Source: Acanthosepion esculentum
Taxonomy: Eukaryota; Mollusca; Cephalopoda; Sepiida; Sepiidae
Length of the DNA: 64,000 nt
Direction: 5' to 3'
Assembly: GCA_964036315.1 (NCBI GenBank)
Contig: OZ038485.1
Span: 81,609,363 to 81,673,362, forward strand
Shown: in pieces, positions 54,813 to 64,000 of the stretch
How positions within the stretch are numbered: position 1 is the stretch's first letter
Layout: the number at the start of each line of letters is the position of its first letter
Notes under the pieces: generated by a model
What the model was told of the DNA's origin: nothing
Databases searched by the model: none
The model's input: the letters and a program-made list of their open reading frames with translations, nothing else
Made by a program: the position numbers and the translations under genes

Positions 54813-55350
54813 GGTGCGATGGATGAATTGTCATCTAAATTAAGCAAAAATGAAATAATGTTGACATCACATGTTTACACATATGTTTACCAAAATTACA
54901 CAAAATTATCTTGAAATACTAAAGAGTAAATTTATTCAATAAAATTGTCATTAGCTTCAATCACAACCGCCAGATGACATCGGAATCCCTGGGCAGCTCT
55001 TCTGGAAGGTCTCCTTATATTGAATGCTGCCATAATCCTTGCCTTCAGTTCATCTTTAGTGCTACAAGTGTCTGACAACAGGACTCTGCACCATGTCACA
55101 CAAGCAGAAGAACCTAGTCATGGCTGTCAGACAATTTCTGCGATCACATCACCCCTTACACCTGGTCACCTGACTCCCCAGACTGTAATCACCTTGATTA
55201 TTATGTGTGGGTCGGAGTTGAGCGAGAGACCAACAAAAGTCCTTGTAACACCAAAGGCAAGGATTATGGCAGCATTCACCAACTTAAAATAAAATGTCAG
55301 TGTTATTTTCATTTTTGCGTTTAGACGACAATCTATCCATCGCCGCCTGT
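54813..55350. mobile_element. IS630/Tc1/mariner-type element, copy 3, rearranged as a foldback
   Basis: Left end ggtgcgatggatgaattgtc; right end tttgcgtttagacgacaatc then tatccatcgcc. The left half carries the transposase C-terminus on the minus strand (KDELKARIMAAF near 55050). The right half carries the central to C-terminal part on the plus strand (LSDNFCDHITPYTW near 55130, then VGVERETNKSPCNTK). gcaaggattatggcagcatt is therefore present in both orientations. Confidence 0.82.
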
Positions 55351-55732
55351 ATATAGTCTTAATATAAATATAAAATTTATCACTTAACTGATAGATGAAC
55401 CTTTGTGTAATTGTTTGATCCACTCATCAGGAGGTGTGTGTTATAAAATAAATTTGTTCATTTATCTTAAAAATGTTTCTACTTTCTAGGAAAATATTAA
55501 TTCTTCTCAAGATTTTATGGTGAATATTTAAATCTTTCAAGTTTTTATCCCGACGGCTGAAAGTAGAAGAGATGGATTCACACCTTATCCATGACTATTT
55601 GCGCGTAAGTGAATGTAAAGAACTCAACTGGAATTCGAACTCGACTTACGATTTCCCTGAGCAGTTACAGCACATGCACATCAACGTATTTTAAATGCTA
55701 TTACTTTTCTTCATTTGATAGTGTTTTTTGTT
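55351..55732 (-). repeat. mostly unique, with a SINE at 55557-55690
   Basis: 55557-55690 contains gagatggattcacaccttat, atttgcgcgtaagtgaatgt and the B-box complement gaattcgaactcgac: the minus-strand SINE of the 36.8-kb family. Confidence 0.75.
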
Positions 55733-55733
55733 T

Positions 55734-55789
<56 letters not shown>

Positions 55790-55820
55790 CGCGCGCGCGC
55801 ACACACACACACGTACGTAT
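55733..55820. repeat. (GT)n(GC)n(AC)n Z-DNA-prone palindrome
   Basis: About 24 GT, then 10 GC, then 6 AC. The alternating purine-pyrimidine run is self-complementary around the GC block. Confidence 0.97.
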
Positions 55821-55891
55821 GTGTGTATTGGTGTGCCAGAAGTCTGCTGTCCAATTTCATTGTGCATTGCACACTGACATAAAGAAGTGTA

Positions 55892-57160
55892 TTAGGTCAT
55901 CCCATAAGTTCTGTCCGAATTTTAATTTTTTGTTAAAATGAACGAAATTTAAAGAGTATTTTATAATGTCTAATGGAGCTGAACATTATTTTTATGTTTA
56001 GATGCATTTAAACTGATCAAATTTTATTTCGGAGAAAAATAAAATAAAATTTTGTTTGATTAAAACCCTGCTAACATGGAAGTACCCAAGAATCATTTGA
56101 GGCACATAATGCTTTATGAGTTCAAGAAAGGAAACTCAGCAGCCAAAGTGGCTAGAAACATTCACTCAGTTTATGGAGAGGAATGTGTGAATGAAAGAAC
56201 TTGCAGAAGATGGTTTGCAAAATTCAGAGGTGGAGATTTCACCCATGAAGATGAAGATCGAATCGGACGTCCAGTTGAGTTTGATGAAAAGCTTCTTGAA
56301 GCAGCACTTGAAGAAAATCCTGCTTTATCAGCTGAGGAATTGGCAGTGGTTCTCAGTTCAAACCATACAACTGTTCATCGTCATCTTCAACAACTTGGAA
56401 AAGTTCCTAAACTTGGAAAATGGGTGCCTCATGAATTGTCTGAAAACAACCTCAAATCCCGAGTTGACATCTGCTCTTCTCTCCATTCTCGCCAACTTGT
56501 TTCACATTTTTTGGATATACTTGTGACTGGCGACGAAAAATGGATCTTTTATCGAAATGTTAAGCGTCGTAAACAGTGGCTTGGTAAAGGGGAAGGACCC
56601 CAGCCACAGCCGAGAAGGGAACTTCATGGGCAAAAGGTTCTTCTTTCAATCTGGTGGGATTGCCAAGGAATAATCCACTTTGAATTCTTACCACCTAATG
56701 CAACAATTAATGCTCAAATATACTCTCAGCAATTAGAGCGTTTGAACCAAGCGTTAAGGAAAAAAGACCTGCTCTAGTGAATCGAAAACGGGTGATGTTT
56801 CATCAGGACAATGCGCGACCACACACAGCAAGAATCACGTCACAAAAGACCGAAGAACTTGGTTGGGAGAAAATTCCTCATCCACCTTATTCTCCCGACC
56901 TTGCTCCTTCAGACTACCATTTGTTTCGTAGCTTACAGAATCATTTGGAAGAAACGGCTTTTGTAACACAGGAAGAGGTTAAAACTGACATTTGTGAGTT
57001 CTTCGAATCAAAGCCAAAAGAATTTTACAGTAATGGTATTAGTAAGCTTGTTAATAGATGGAAGGAAGTCATAATTAGGGAAAATACATTGTTGATTGAA
57101 TCTGTAATTAAATGTAACATTTGGTCACTTGTTTTCTTTATTCAAAATTCGGACAGAACT
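55892..57160 (+). mobile_element. mariner transposon, nearly full length
   Basis: The left terminus ttaggtcatcccataagttc (55892) is preceded by TA. The right terminus region attcggacagaact (57147-57160) is the complement of the inner part of the left terminus, but its outer half has been replaced. The internal length fits the ~1.3 kb standard. It contains one transposase gene. Confidence 0.93.
56076..57099 (+). pseudogene. mariner transposase (DD34D), frameshifted
   Basis: Starts MEVPKNHLRHIMLYEFKKGN. The first HTH spans about residues 5-50 (RRWFAKFRGGDF), followed by a second HTH (80-110), the linker motif WVPHEL (116-121) and the first catalytic Asp at residue 153 in VTGDEKWIFY. After KKDLL a stop closes this frame at 56776. 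The next frame continues NRKRVMFHQDNARPH (second Asp), then HPPYSPDLAPSDYHLF (third Asp). The count between second and third Asp is exactly 34 residues. The shift lies in an A run at 56760-56765, consistent with loss of one A. A second shift near 57072-57080 hides the usual GKYIVD-stop end (stop at 57097-57099), so the frame reads on to 57325. Cut-and-paste transposase, now dead unless corrected. Confidence 0.92.
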
Positions 57161-59690
57161 GTGCTTGTCCCACCTTTCGTTAGTTCGCACGACCATAACG
57201 CCCTGCCAATATCTCATAATGGACTATCCCATTTTGATCGCGTGGAAAGAGGAGAAAATGCACTACTTGATTTCTGTAAGAAAATGAAAGAAAGTAGGAA
57301 AGGTAGAAGTGTTTCAGTGAAATAGAAAAAGTTGTCAATTTCAAATCTTTTTATTTTTTACCCACTTCTTAAAATAACGACCAGCATTCATATTTATTAT
57401 TGCTATTGCAATATTTTGTTAAAGTTGTTAAGCTTAATTATTTAACAATGCGATAGGGGAATGTCTACGGATATTTGATTTTCATAGAACTTGCCACGAG
57501 TTTATTCAATCATTAACTTAAAAATTAAGATTCATCAGAAAATTCAAATGGGAATACCGTGACATTTTCATGGGTCAAAATAAATAAATAAAAATTACTA
57601 TAAGCATACACTATAGATCATGCATAGCAAAAGAAGAAAAAAAATCCTTAAATTTTATAAAAGTTTATAGGGGCAAAGTCCGGTTGAATGTGTGTAGGTA
57701 CCTCTGCTAATTTGTTAAAAAAAAACAGTATATCACAATGAAAAAAGGCTCCAAACTTAAAAAGTTTTATCGTCAAAAGTTTCTGTTATTATTAAAAGGA
57801 TAGACCAATGTCTTTTTTAATTATTTTTTTAAAAATTCTAATCTTTTCTAACACGTTCAAAAATTTGGTTAAAAATCTTGTTTTTTATGCGTCAACGGTC
57901 TAACAGCTATGAAAATTTTAGCATCTTTTTTCCGGTAAAATAACACACTAATTCAGAATTTTTTGCAAAAATCAAATAACCGTTGGATTTTAATGAAACT
58001 GTCAGAACTTATTTCACAAATGAATGAATTAATTTTTTAAATTTTTATTTTTAGAAAATCTTGTTAAAAATATTTTTTTTTTTACATCTGTTCCTCACCT
58101 CTTTCCTGAAATTTCTAGAAAAATATCATTGTAAATTGATTTCTGAAAATATTAGTAAAGTGATTTAGTTTAAAAAAAAAATCAAATTCAAAACAAAATC
58201 AAATATTTGAAATTTGTAATCCGGAGAGGAAACCAAAAAAAAGAAGATGGGTATCAATTTAAAATTAATTTACATAGCAAGTTGAACCACCTATAAGGTT
58301 TTATAAAATTTAATTTTTTTCTAATATCCAAAGTGATTATTGAGAAAAGATTTTGACAAAAAATAATTATTTCTGGCCGCAGTGGTTTTGTACAACTCTC
58401 TTTATATTTTTTTAAGTGATCGTTTGTAAAAAAAAACTTTAGTCTACACGCCATCATGAAACAGAGTAACTTTCATCCGTTCTGATGAAAGTTACGCGGC
58501 ACTGCACAAGTGACAAATATATATTTATTAATCAATACAATACAATAACAACCAGACATGAAGTTGGTAAATAACAGGACTCAAAAACTGAATTTCACCG
58601 GTGGAGTTTTTAAAAAAGAAGTACTGATCTTTACTTTATCACACCAACAAATTGAAATTAAAATTCTACGATAAAATTTCAAAAGCATTGTAAATCAAAT
58701 CGAGATTATAATGTATGTATAAAATTATCATATTATTAAGGTTGCATAATAATTTGTATTAATAGCTAAAAAGATTTTGGCTGAACTAAGTTATCCGAAA
58801 AATTCACCAAGCGGTGTCGATGTAAATATTTCCCCATTTAATTTACATCATAAGTATTTAACCTGCATCAATATTATTTTTTTCATTTTAAACATGAGTA
58901 GGAATTTTAAATCTGATTTTCAATATATATATTTAGGTCCCGCCACAGACTCTAAAAATATCAAAACCAAAAAAAAACAATGAAAAAAACATTTTAAATA
59001 ATTGAAATGTCTTCTTTGAACGTAAATTTCGGTTTTGAACGTTAATCGCTTTAAAAAAAGGCTAATAATTCGAATTAAAAAGAAAAAATTAATTTTCCGT
59101 ATATAAAAAAATTTATTAGGCATTTTTAAAGCGTTATGATTTTTTTCGTCACTCACTGAGCAGCCATTGTATACGAAAAAATAAACAACAAATTTAAAAT
59201 TATTTTTAAAATCATGAAAAAAACACCATTGCATTTTCTAAAAAAAGTAATACATAGCTTACTTTTTACGTAAAACAAAATGAAAATATCGTTTTATTTG
59301 CGCACGGTAACTTGTAAGGTCAAAGGATAAAATAGAAATATACTTTAATTTTACCTACGTCCGAAATAAAAAATTAAAAAAAAAATTAAAAATAAACCAA
59401 AGGAAATACGGAAGACTAATAGTGCAATAAGAATTTGTTATTTATAGACAAATAGTGCAATCAAGAATTTTTTATTTAAATTTAAAACTAATTTTTTCTT
59501 TAACCTTATATGACCAATAGTTTCAGAATATATTTTTTAAAATTCTACGCGCTTTTAATAAACTTAGAATAATTAATAAATTTTAAAGCATTCAGGCGCT
59601 ACCTAAACCAAAATATAGAATAAATCTAATTTGCGTTAAATTAAATAGAATAAAGGAAAAACAATTATTATAAGAGGAAATTTTAGAAAA
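57161..59690. other. long AT-rich stretch, no recognised gene
   Basis: Very AT-rich with many A/T runs. Short frames at 58254-59234 lack family features. At 59690-59760 a 31-bp tandem pair (acagtcaagtatttttctat) occurs just before the LTR-like unit. Intron or intergenic DNA both fit. Confidence 0.5.
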
Positions 59691-59834
59691 ATTACAGTCA
59701 AGTATTTTTTCTATAACAATGAAATACAGTCAAGTATTTTTCTATAACAATGAAATAGTTTTGTCGGCTCGTCCATAGCCCAGTTTTACCCTCTTCGTAT
59801 AATGCACTATTCCATTACATCAACTTTAATACAA

Positions 59835-60600
59835 GCAATGTCAGCGAGCTACTATTGGTTATTCTCCGCAAATCTAGCTCACTGATTGGTCCTTTTCGAC
59901 CAATCAAGTCACCCGCACGTGCACAAGCAAGTTTTGGCGCAATTCTTTCCGGAGCCGCACCACGTGACTACGACCATATATATAAACCCAAAAACACGTG
60001 TGACCGCGAACACAGACCGAAAACAGAGATCGACAAATGTGACAATTACGAACACCCGTCTCGACGAATCGAGACGTTAAATTTTTCGGCAAACACTGAT
60101 GTCAACGAATCTTTCAGTCAGACTCCAGCATCCAGAGAGACGCCAAATAAATCCACGCAACGCAAAAAAAACTTGATTTTTCCCGCGCAAATCAAACTCT
60201 GACTCAACAACCATTTACAAACTTTAATTATTATACTTAAAAAGTGACATTTTCCCTCACTACGAAATAAGTATTAATAACTCAAAACATTTTAATACAA
60301 GCAACAATTAAGGGTACGCAACTTCTCTTGACTAAAAAACAATTGTACGTAAACACTTACACAAAAAAAAACATACTCAATCTTCTAAACTGCATTTTAA
60401 TAAGCAACTCTTTCGTTATGAGTCTAGGTACAAATAATTACCTAATCAAAGGGACGCAACTCAGTCTCACTTTTCAGTTAACATGCATGTAATTTCAATA
60501 CGTAATAAATTCAATTGTTATGTTTTTAACTCTATGTTCCTTTTTGAATTTCACCATTGCTAAAGATTTCAACACCTTTTCTAACAAAAATAAATAATTG
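59835..60600 (+). repeat. LTR-like promoter unit, plus orientation
   Basis: It contains a compact Pol II promoter (59846-60000), then a transcribed-type region with conserved cgtctcgac and gacgttaaat (60057-60080), and an AATAAA at 60504-60509. The unit is homologous, in inverted orientation, to 60885-61502. Shared blocks at the far end include catgcatgtaa, ataaat.caattgttatg and aactcta.gttc. The U3-TATA-polyA order is what an LTR would have. Frame 59855-60202 crosses the promoter and is unlikely to be translated. Confidence 0.7.
59846..60000 (+). promoter_or_regulatory. Pol II promoter: CCAAT boxes, E-boxes, TATA
   Basis: ATTGG elements at about 59850 and 59884 and a CCAATC near 59901, then CACGTG at 59961-59966, TATATAAA at 59979-59986 and a second CACGTG at 59995-60000. 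The same order and near-identical spacing are kept in the diverged inverted copy, indicating selection or common descent. Confidence 0.7.
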
Positions 60601-60884
60601 TGGGGAACAGCTCTTCAACATGCAACTAACATGGTTACACCATTACACGCGCCTTTTCACTCAGGGCCCGTTTCCCAACAGTTTCGTCGTAATTCTGAAT
60701 TTTTTTGGTGTCGAAGTGAAGAAGTTATGCCGGAAAAAATAAGTTATAGCGGTCGCCGGGATGATATAGTTTCCAAATGTGTTGTGGACTGCAATGTTGC
60801 GGATCCCGCCATAATTATTTTATTTTGTCTAGGAAAGATGTGGAAAGGATCATGCCATTATGCTGGAGGTCGCTATCCAATGTG
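60601..60884. other. core between the inverted LTR-like units
   Basis: A ~280-bp segment of higher GC with gggcccgtttcccaacag near 60663. Frames 60557-60742 and 60598-60891 have no recognised domain. On the minus strand, next to the right-hand unit, ttggatagcgacctcc could be a primer-binding-like site; weak. Confidence 0.35.
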
Positions 60885-61502
60885 GTGGTAACAATGCAAA
60901 TTATATTTGACGTGAAACAGCACATGGTAAAATACAAAACAGAACGTAGAGTTGAAAACAACATAACAATAGGATTTATTATTGAATTGATTATACATGC
61001 ATGTGAATGAAAAGAATAGATAGAGTTATGTCTCTTTGACTTGGTAAACTTGTGACTGAGCTCATATAGTATAAGTTGACTATTAGAACGTATAAGAATA
61101 GTGTTGTATGTTTGGAATGTATGAACAAGTTAAACACAGTTCAGAGATAATACTTGCATGAATTAAGTACTGTTCATTTAACGTCTGACTGGATCAGTCG
61201 AGACGAGTGTTCCTTATGAGTCACATCTTGATGGCTGTGTTGAGATGTACGAGTGACGTAGAGAAGTTAGGATGTCGAGAAAAGCAGGAACCTGAAGAGA
61301 GCGAGTATCACACGTGTTTTGTTTATATATCTTCGCTGTACCACGTGGGAGGCTCAGAACTGAATTGGCGCCTAAATGGATTTTGCGCGTGGGAGCGATC
61401 TGATTGGTTGATACTGACCAATTAGCAAGCTAGATTGAAGGTGATTAACCAATGAATGCTTGTTGATTACTTTGTAAGTATGATGTTGGCAAAATCGTAA
61501 CA
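60885..61502 (-). repeat. LTR-like promoter unit, minus orientation
   Basis: Reading leftwards: possible start tgttacg at 61502-61496, CCAAT/ATTGG elements at about 61440-61385, CACGTG at 61347-61342, TATATAAA at about 61329-61322, CACGTG at 61316-61311. Then come cgtctcgac and cagacgttaaat (61200-61170) and AATAAA at 60980-60975. Diverged roughly 25-30 percent from the plus-strand unit by eye. Confidence 0.7.
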
Positions 61503-61599
61503 GGAAGAGTGCATTTCCCAGCGGAGGGTAAACTGGCTGTCGTGGAAGATTCCACAAAGTCAAAGATTTTTTCAAAAAAAAATGAAATTAAAATAACAA

Positions 61600-62079
61600 C
61601 TAACATTTAATTACTGAAGTATTGGTTATTCTTGTGTCGGAGTTAACTCCTTCTTAATTGTCCAATATTTCACTAGGTCACGCTCTCCCTACACTATAAA
61701 TAGTGGTCGTTTTCTTTCCTCGTTCTCTTTTTACTGTGCATTTCAGCGGACACATTTAAAAATGTAATCTCTCGTAGAAATCCACGTTTTCGCCCACTTA
61801 TGGGAAAACGCCATGAAACACACATACACGTACTTACGAACATTCACCAAAATACAAACTCTTTACGTCCACACACAAACACAAATGTTTATGTCTTTGT
61901 CACTTGTAGATTTGTTGTTTAATACATATATTTGTTGACATATATATATATCGGTCTTGTTTGTTTCCCTTACATCTTCGGTTGGACTCAATTTGAGCCG
62001 CATTACGAATTTACGTCAAATATTATCCGAAACAAAAGTGAATATGATGAGACAAGTTATTGACGATGCGTTTCACTTT
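61600..62079 (+). promoter_or_regulatory. possible TATA promoter at 61695, otherwise unrecognised
   Basis: attggttattc (61622) and ccaatatttc (61661) precede tataaata (61695-61702), with actgtgcatttcag about 30 bp downstream. The TATA lies in a small palindrome (cactataaatagtg), so chance is possible. No gene follows. Confidence 0.35.
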
Positions 62080-62175
62080 TTATTAACTTTTGTTGTATCA
62101 GTTATTAGTTACCTATAATAACTGATACAACTAAAAGTTAATAATTGATACAACAAAACTGATACAAAAAGTTAA
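62080..62175. repeat. small foldback
   Basis: ttaacttttgttgtatcagt (62092) mirrors actgatacaactaaaagtta (62121); a further partial copy follows at 62150. Confidence 0.85.
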
Positions 62176-62269
62176 TAAAAATGAACACGCTAACACTCCT
62201 TGTCTGAATGATTGGAAACAGTGAATTATGAATTTTTCTATGCGTTTAAAACTCGGTAAATTTTAAAAA

Positions 62270-62412
62270 TAATTTACTCCAATATTCGCTTGAAGATGAA
62301 ATGGAATGGAACTAATGTTTTTAATTTAATTACAAAATTAAATTGATGTTTTTAGCTTCCATTTTTGAAACATGGTTATTATTGTGTAGCGAAAAAATAT
62401 TTTAAATCAGTT

Positions 62413-62417
<5 letters not shown>
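62270..62417. repeat. relative of the 40.4-kb foldback
   Basis: attcgcttgaagatgaaatg near 62283 and tttttagcttccatttttga near 62350 match the inner arms of 40.46-40.54 kb. Confidence 0.75.

Positions 62418-62480
<63 letters not shown>
62418..62480. repeat. (TA)n microsatellite
   Basis: About 31 TA units. Confidence 0.99.
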
Positions 62481-62481
<1 letters not shown>

Positions 62482-62750
62482 TTTACAATTCTACTGTCCC
62501 TCCTAACTGTATAGACACGAACCCAGTACACCGAGGTTCATAAGATATCTTCGTCAGGCGAAATAGGCTATTCCTCCTATGAGGTAATTTGGGATTTTAT
62601 GGTTTATTAATTATATTGCTCTGTATTAATAAATGCATTGAGCTCTTTTTGTGGACCCGTTTTAACATTTTTGGATTATATACCTACGAATTATTTAAAA
62701 AAAAAAATTTTAAGCTTTTCACCCCAAGCAAGGCTGGAAGCCACTAGCAC
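62481..62750. repeat. short structured repeat and shared 3' module
   Basis: 62500-62560 holds gaggttcataagatatcttcgtcaggcg. ttgctctgtatta and attgagctctttt (62613-62648) match the module of 11.67, 16.59 and 40.6 kb, interrupted by about 8 bp. Confidence 0.6.
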
Positions 62751-62755
62751 GCAAG

Positions 62756-62922
62756 GGGTTACAGAAGATTTGGAGCGAGAGCAGATAGGAGTGTTAGTGG
62801 AAAGGATGTGGAGAAGGATAGTGGATAGATCAAGGCAAGGGGTTACAGAAGATTTGGAGCGAGAGCAGATAGGAGTGAAAGAGGAAAGGATGTGGAGAAG
62901 CATAGTGGATAGATGAAGGCAA
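62756..62922. repeat. 84-bp tandem duplication in a LINE tail
   Basis: ggggttacagaagatttgga starts at 62755 and 62839. It belongs to the 3' end of the LINE that reads leftwards. Confidence 0.92.
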
Positions 62923-63328
62923 CTGGAGATGTCGATTGACGTTACATTTGAATAGTTGTAGATTATAGTTGTCAGTTAAACAGGAAAAAAGAAGGGAGTT
63001 CCACAGGCGAGGGGTGCGAGATATGAAGCTATTGGAGTAGAAGAGACGTCTACATTTAACAGTTTCAACAGTGAAAGGATGGGAGCGGGATGCCAGCCTC
63101 GTAGGACGCTTGAATTCATGAAGCCTGGGAACCAGCGAAAGCAGCTCATCGGAGAAATTGCCGTGAAAGTACTTGTAAAAAAGACAGAGCGAGGCGACGG
63201 CGCGTCTGTGAGAGAGCGACTGCAGACGAGATGACAGATCAGGGCCAATTACGTTGCATACCCGTTTCTGGATCTTATCAAGATCCCCGAGGCAAACAGT
63301 AGGGGCTCCGGACCATATATGTACCTTT

Positions 63329-63335
<7 letters not shown>
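62830..63335 (-). pseudogene. LINE RT C-terminal domain, open frame
   Basis: The minus frame (63330 to 62830) reads VHIWSGAPTVCLGDLDKIQK, then LQSLSHRRAVASLCLFYKYF, then RLASRSHPFTVETVK and NSFISRTPRLWNSL, ending NLQLFKCNVNRHLQL. This is the complete C-terminal segment of the 5.4-kb LINE family and the best preserved here: about 160 residues without a stop. The RT palm is absent. It is truncated at its 5' end beside (ATT)n/(TA)n at 63335-63402. Confidence 0.9.

Positions 63336-63421
<86 letters not shown>
63336..63421. repeat. (ATT)n(TA)n(TG)n microsatellite
   Basis: ATT units, then about 29 TA units, then TG to 63421. Confidence 0.98.
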
Positions 63422-63901
63422 AACAGCAAAATTGTCCCAATCGTGTAACAGTATGCGATAATTGTCCATCCCACAAAATGTTTAATATATAAAAAAAGAA
63501 AGAGAACAGGTTAAAATTATTTTGTGTCAGCCCCACTATGTCTTCCCAAATGAGCAACGGTGAGAGGAAAACGATCATTCAGGCAATCAACAATTGTACC
63601 AAAATTCATACTCTGGATTCCATCTTCAAAGTCCATTCAAGAACCACCGAGAGAACGGTAAATGTGTTTAAAAAAGAGGGTACAGTAGAGAGAAAAACTG
63701 AATCAGGAGCTCACAGCACCACGAGGGATCATCATTTCAACTTAGAGTTAAAAATATATTCTTATGGTTCAAAATAGAGTCCAGTAGTGTTATAAAAACC
63801 TCGGAGGATTCCAGTAAGATATCTTTAATCATTTATAACATACAATCTAACAATTGAACAATTTTGCTGTTACACGATTTGGACAATTTTATTGTTACAC
63901 C
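63420..63901 (+). mobile_element. small DNA transposon with HTH-encoding remnant
   Basis: Left end taacagcaaaattgtcccaa, then tcgtgtaacag. The right end complements to ggtgtaacaataaaattgtc, then caaatcgtgtaacag. So there are 30-odd-bp imperfect inverted termini. The right flank is tatatata. Interior 63538-63777 encodes a partial transposase. Confidence 0.75.
63538..63777 (+). pseudogene. transposase N-terminal HTH remnant, 79 aa
   Basis: Reads SNGERKTIIQAINNCTKIHT, then LDSIFKVHSRTTERTVNVFK and KEGTVERKTESGA. The pattern of ~45 residues with IFKVxxRTxxxxxxxFxKEGxVE resembles the N-terminal DNA-binding HTH of IS630/Tc1-type transposases. No catalytic domain follows; the stop is at 63775. Weak but consistent with the inverted termini. 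Confidence 0.6.
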
Positions 63902-63919
63902 AGGTATATATATATATCA

Positions 63920-64000
63920 TGGCTCTCCACACCTTTCAATCTCGTGTGTTTCTCAGCAGATTTTCTCCATTTGCTAAAGACCTGCCCCTCCCCGTTTCGC
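63920..64000 (-). pseudogene. LINE C-terminal fragment cut by window edge
   Basis: catggctctccacacctttc complements to the same end as 34.45 kb (tcacggctctccacatcttc), encoding the KVWRAM-type terminal block on the minus strand. Confidence 0.7.

Noticed and set aside
55020..55292. 90-aa frame at 55.0 kb as a gene
   Set aside because: It spans the fold point of the rearranged transposon copy 3 and mixes antisense and sense segments.
55420..55445. Minus-strand cctgatgagtgg as a hammerhead core
   Set aside because: No GAAA after a closable stem II and no stem I complement.
57700..59250. AT-rich frames of 60-104 aa
   Set aside because: Lengths expected by chance in AT-rich DNA read with alternative starts; Lys/Phe/Asn-rich with no motif.
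59855..60202. 115-aa frame as a possible coding exon
   Set aside because: It starts upstream of the TATA box and crosses it. The inverted homologous unit does not preserve the frame. The first ATG after the likely transcription start is followed at once by a stop.

Overview
This window looks like gene-poor, repeat-saturated nuclear DNA from an invertebrate. The best guess is a coleoid cephalopod such as an octopus. That rests on the density of (TA)n arrays, several tRNA-derived SINE families, a 5S-like sequence that resembles mollusc 5S rRNA, and LINE tails ending in (AAT)n. It is an inference from sequence character, not a database match. I see no convincing host protein-coding gene, no intact tRNA or rRNA gene, no CRISPR array and no bacterial features. 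Most long open frames are microsatellites (poly-Tyr/Ile, poly-Lys) or frames crossing dead transposons.

Layout. 0-10 kb: a two-unit ~640-bp duplication, an old LINE 3' domain (2.5-3.2 kb), a tRNA-headed SINE (3.3 kb), 74-bp and 56-bp minisatellites, an inverted SINE pair (4.9-5.3 kb), a LINE C-terminus (5.4-6.1 kb), a mariner remnant (6.2-6.8 kb) and a 470-bp foldback (7.1-7.6 kb). 9.7-10.0 kb: a tRNA-headed SINE that ends in a complete-looking type I hammerhead ribozyme, the most notable item here. 10-19 kb: microsatellites, foldbacks, a Mutator-like remnant and a Tc1/mariner-type non-autonomous element lying between two (TA)n arrays. 19-25 kb: an internally deleted Ty3/gypsy-like element whose polyprotein tail carries an in-frame 24-bp repeat, LINE fragments, a 5S-tRNA composite SINE and a pogo-like MITE. 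25-36 kb: LINE fragments on both strands, a 0.7-kb polypurine tract and a second Mutator-like copy. 36-46 kb: SINEs, a hAT-like MITE, a mariner remnant next to a U2-snRNA-like segment, two halves of a Tc1 family and a stack of LINE 3' tails. 46-55 kb: a mariner with intact ends but a deleted centre, a 1.4-kb polypyrimidine tract, LINE RT pieces and two more copies of the Tc1/mariner-type element. 55.9-57.2 kb: the best-preserved transposase, a DD34D mariner with one clear frameshift and a damaged 3' end. 59.8-61.5 kb: two related LTR-like promoter units facing each other. 62-64 kb: a LINE C-terminus and another small DNA transposon.

Function. The elements do not form a shared pathway. The window records insertion layers: TA-targeting transposons sitting in (TA)n tracts, LINE tails landing in (AAT)n tails of earlier copies, and foldbacks sharing a common 3' module. 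The only candidates for present activity are cis-acting RNA or promoter elements: the hammerhead, the Pol III boxes in SINE heads and the paired LTR-like promoters. All coordinates for decayed repeats are approximate.
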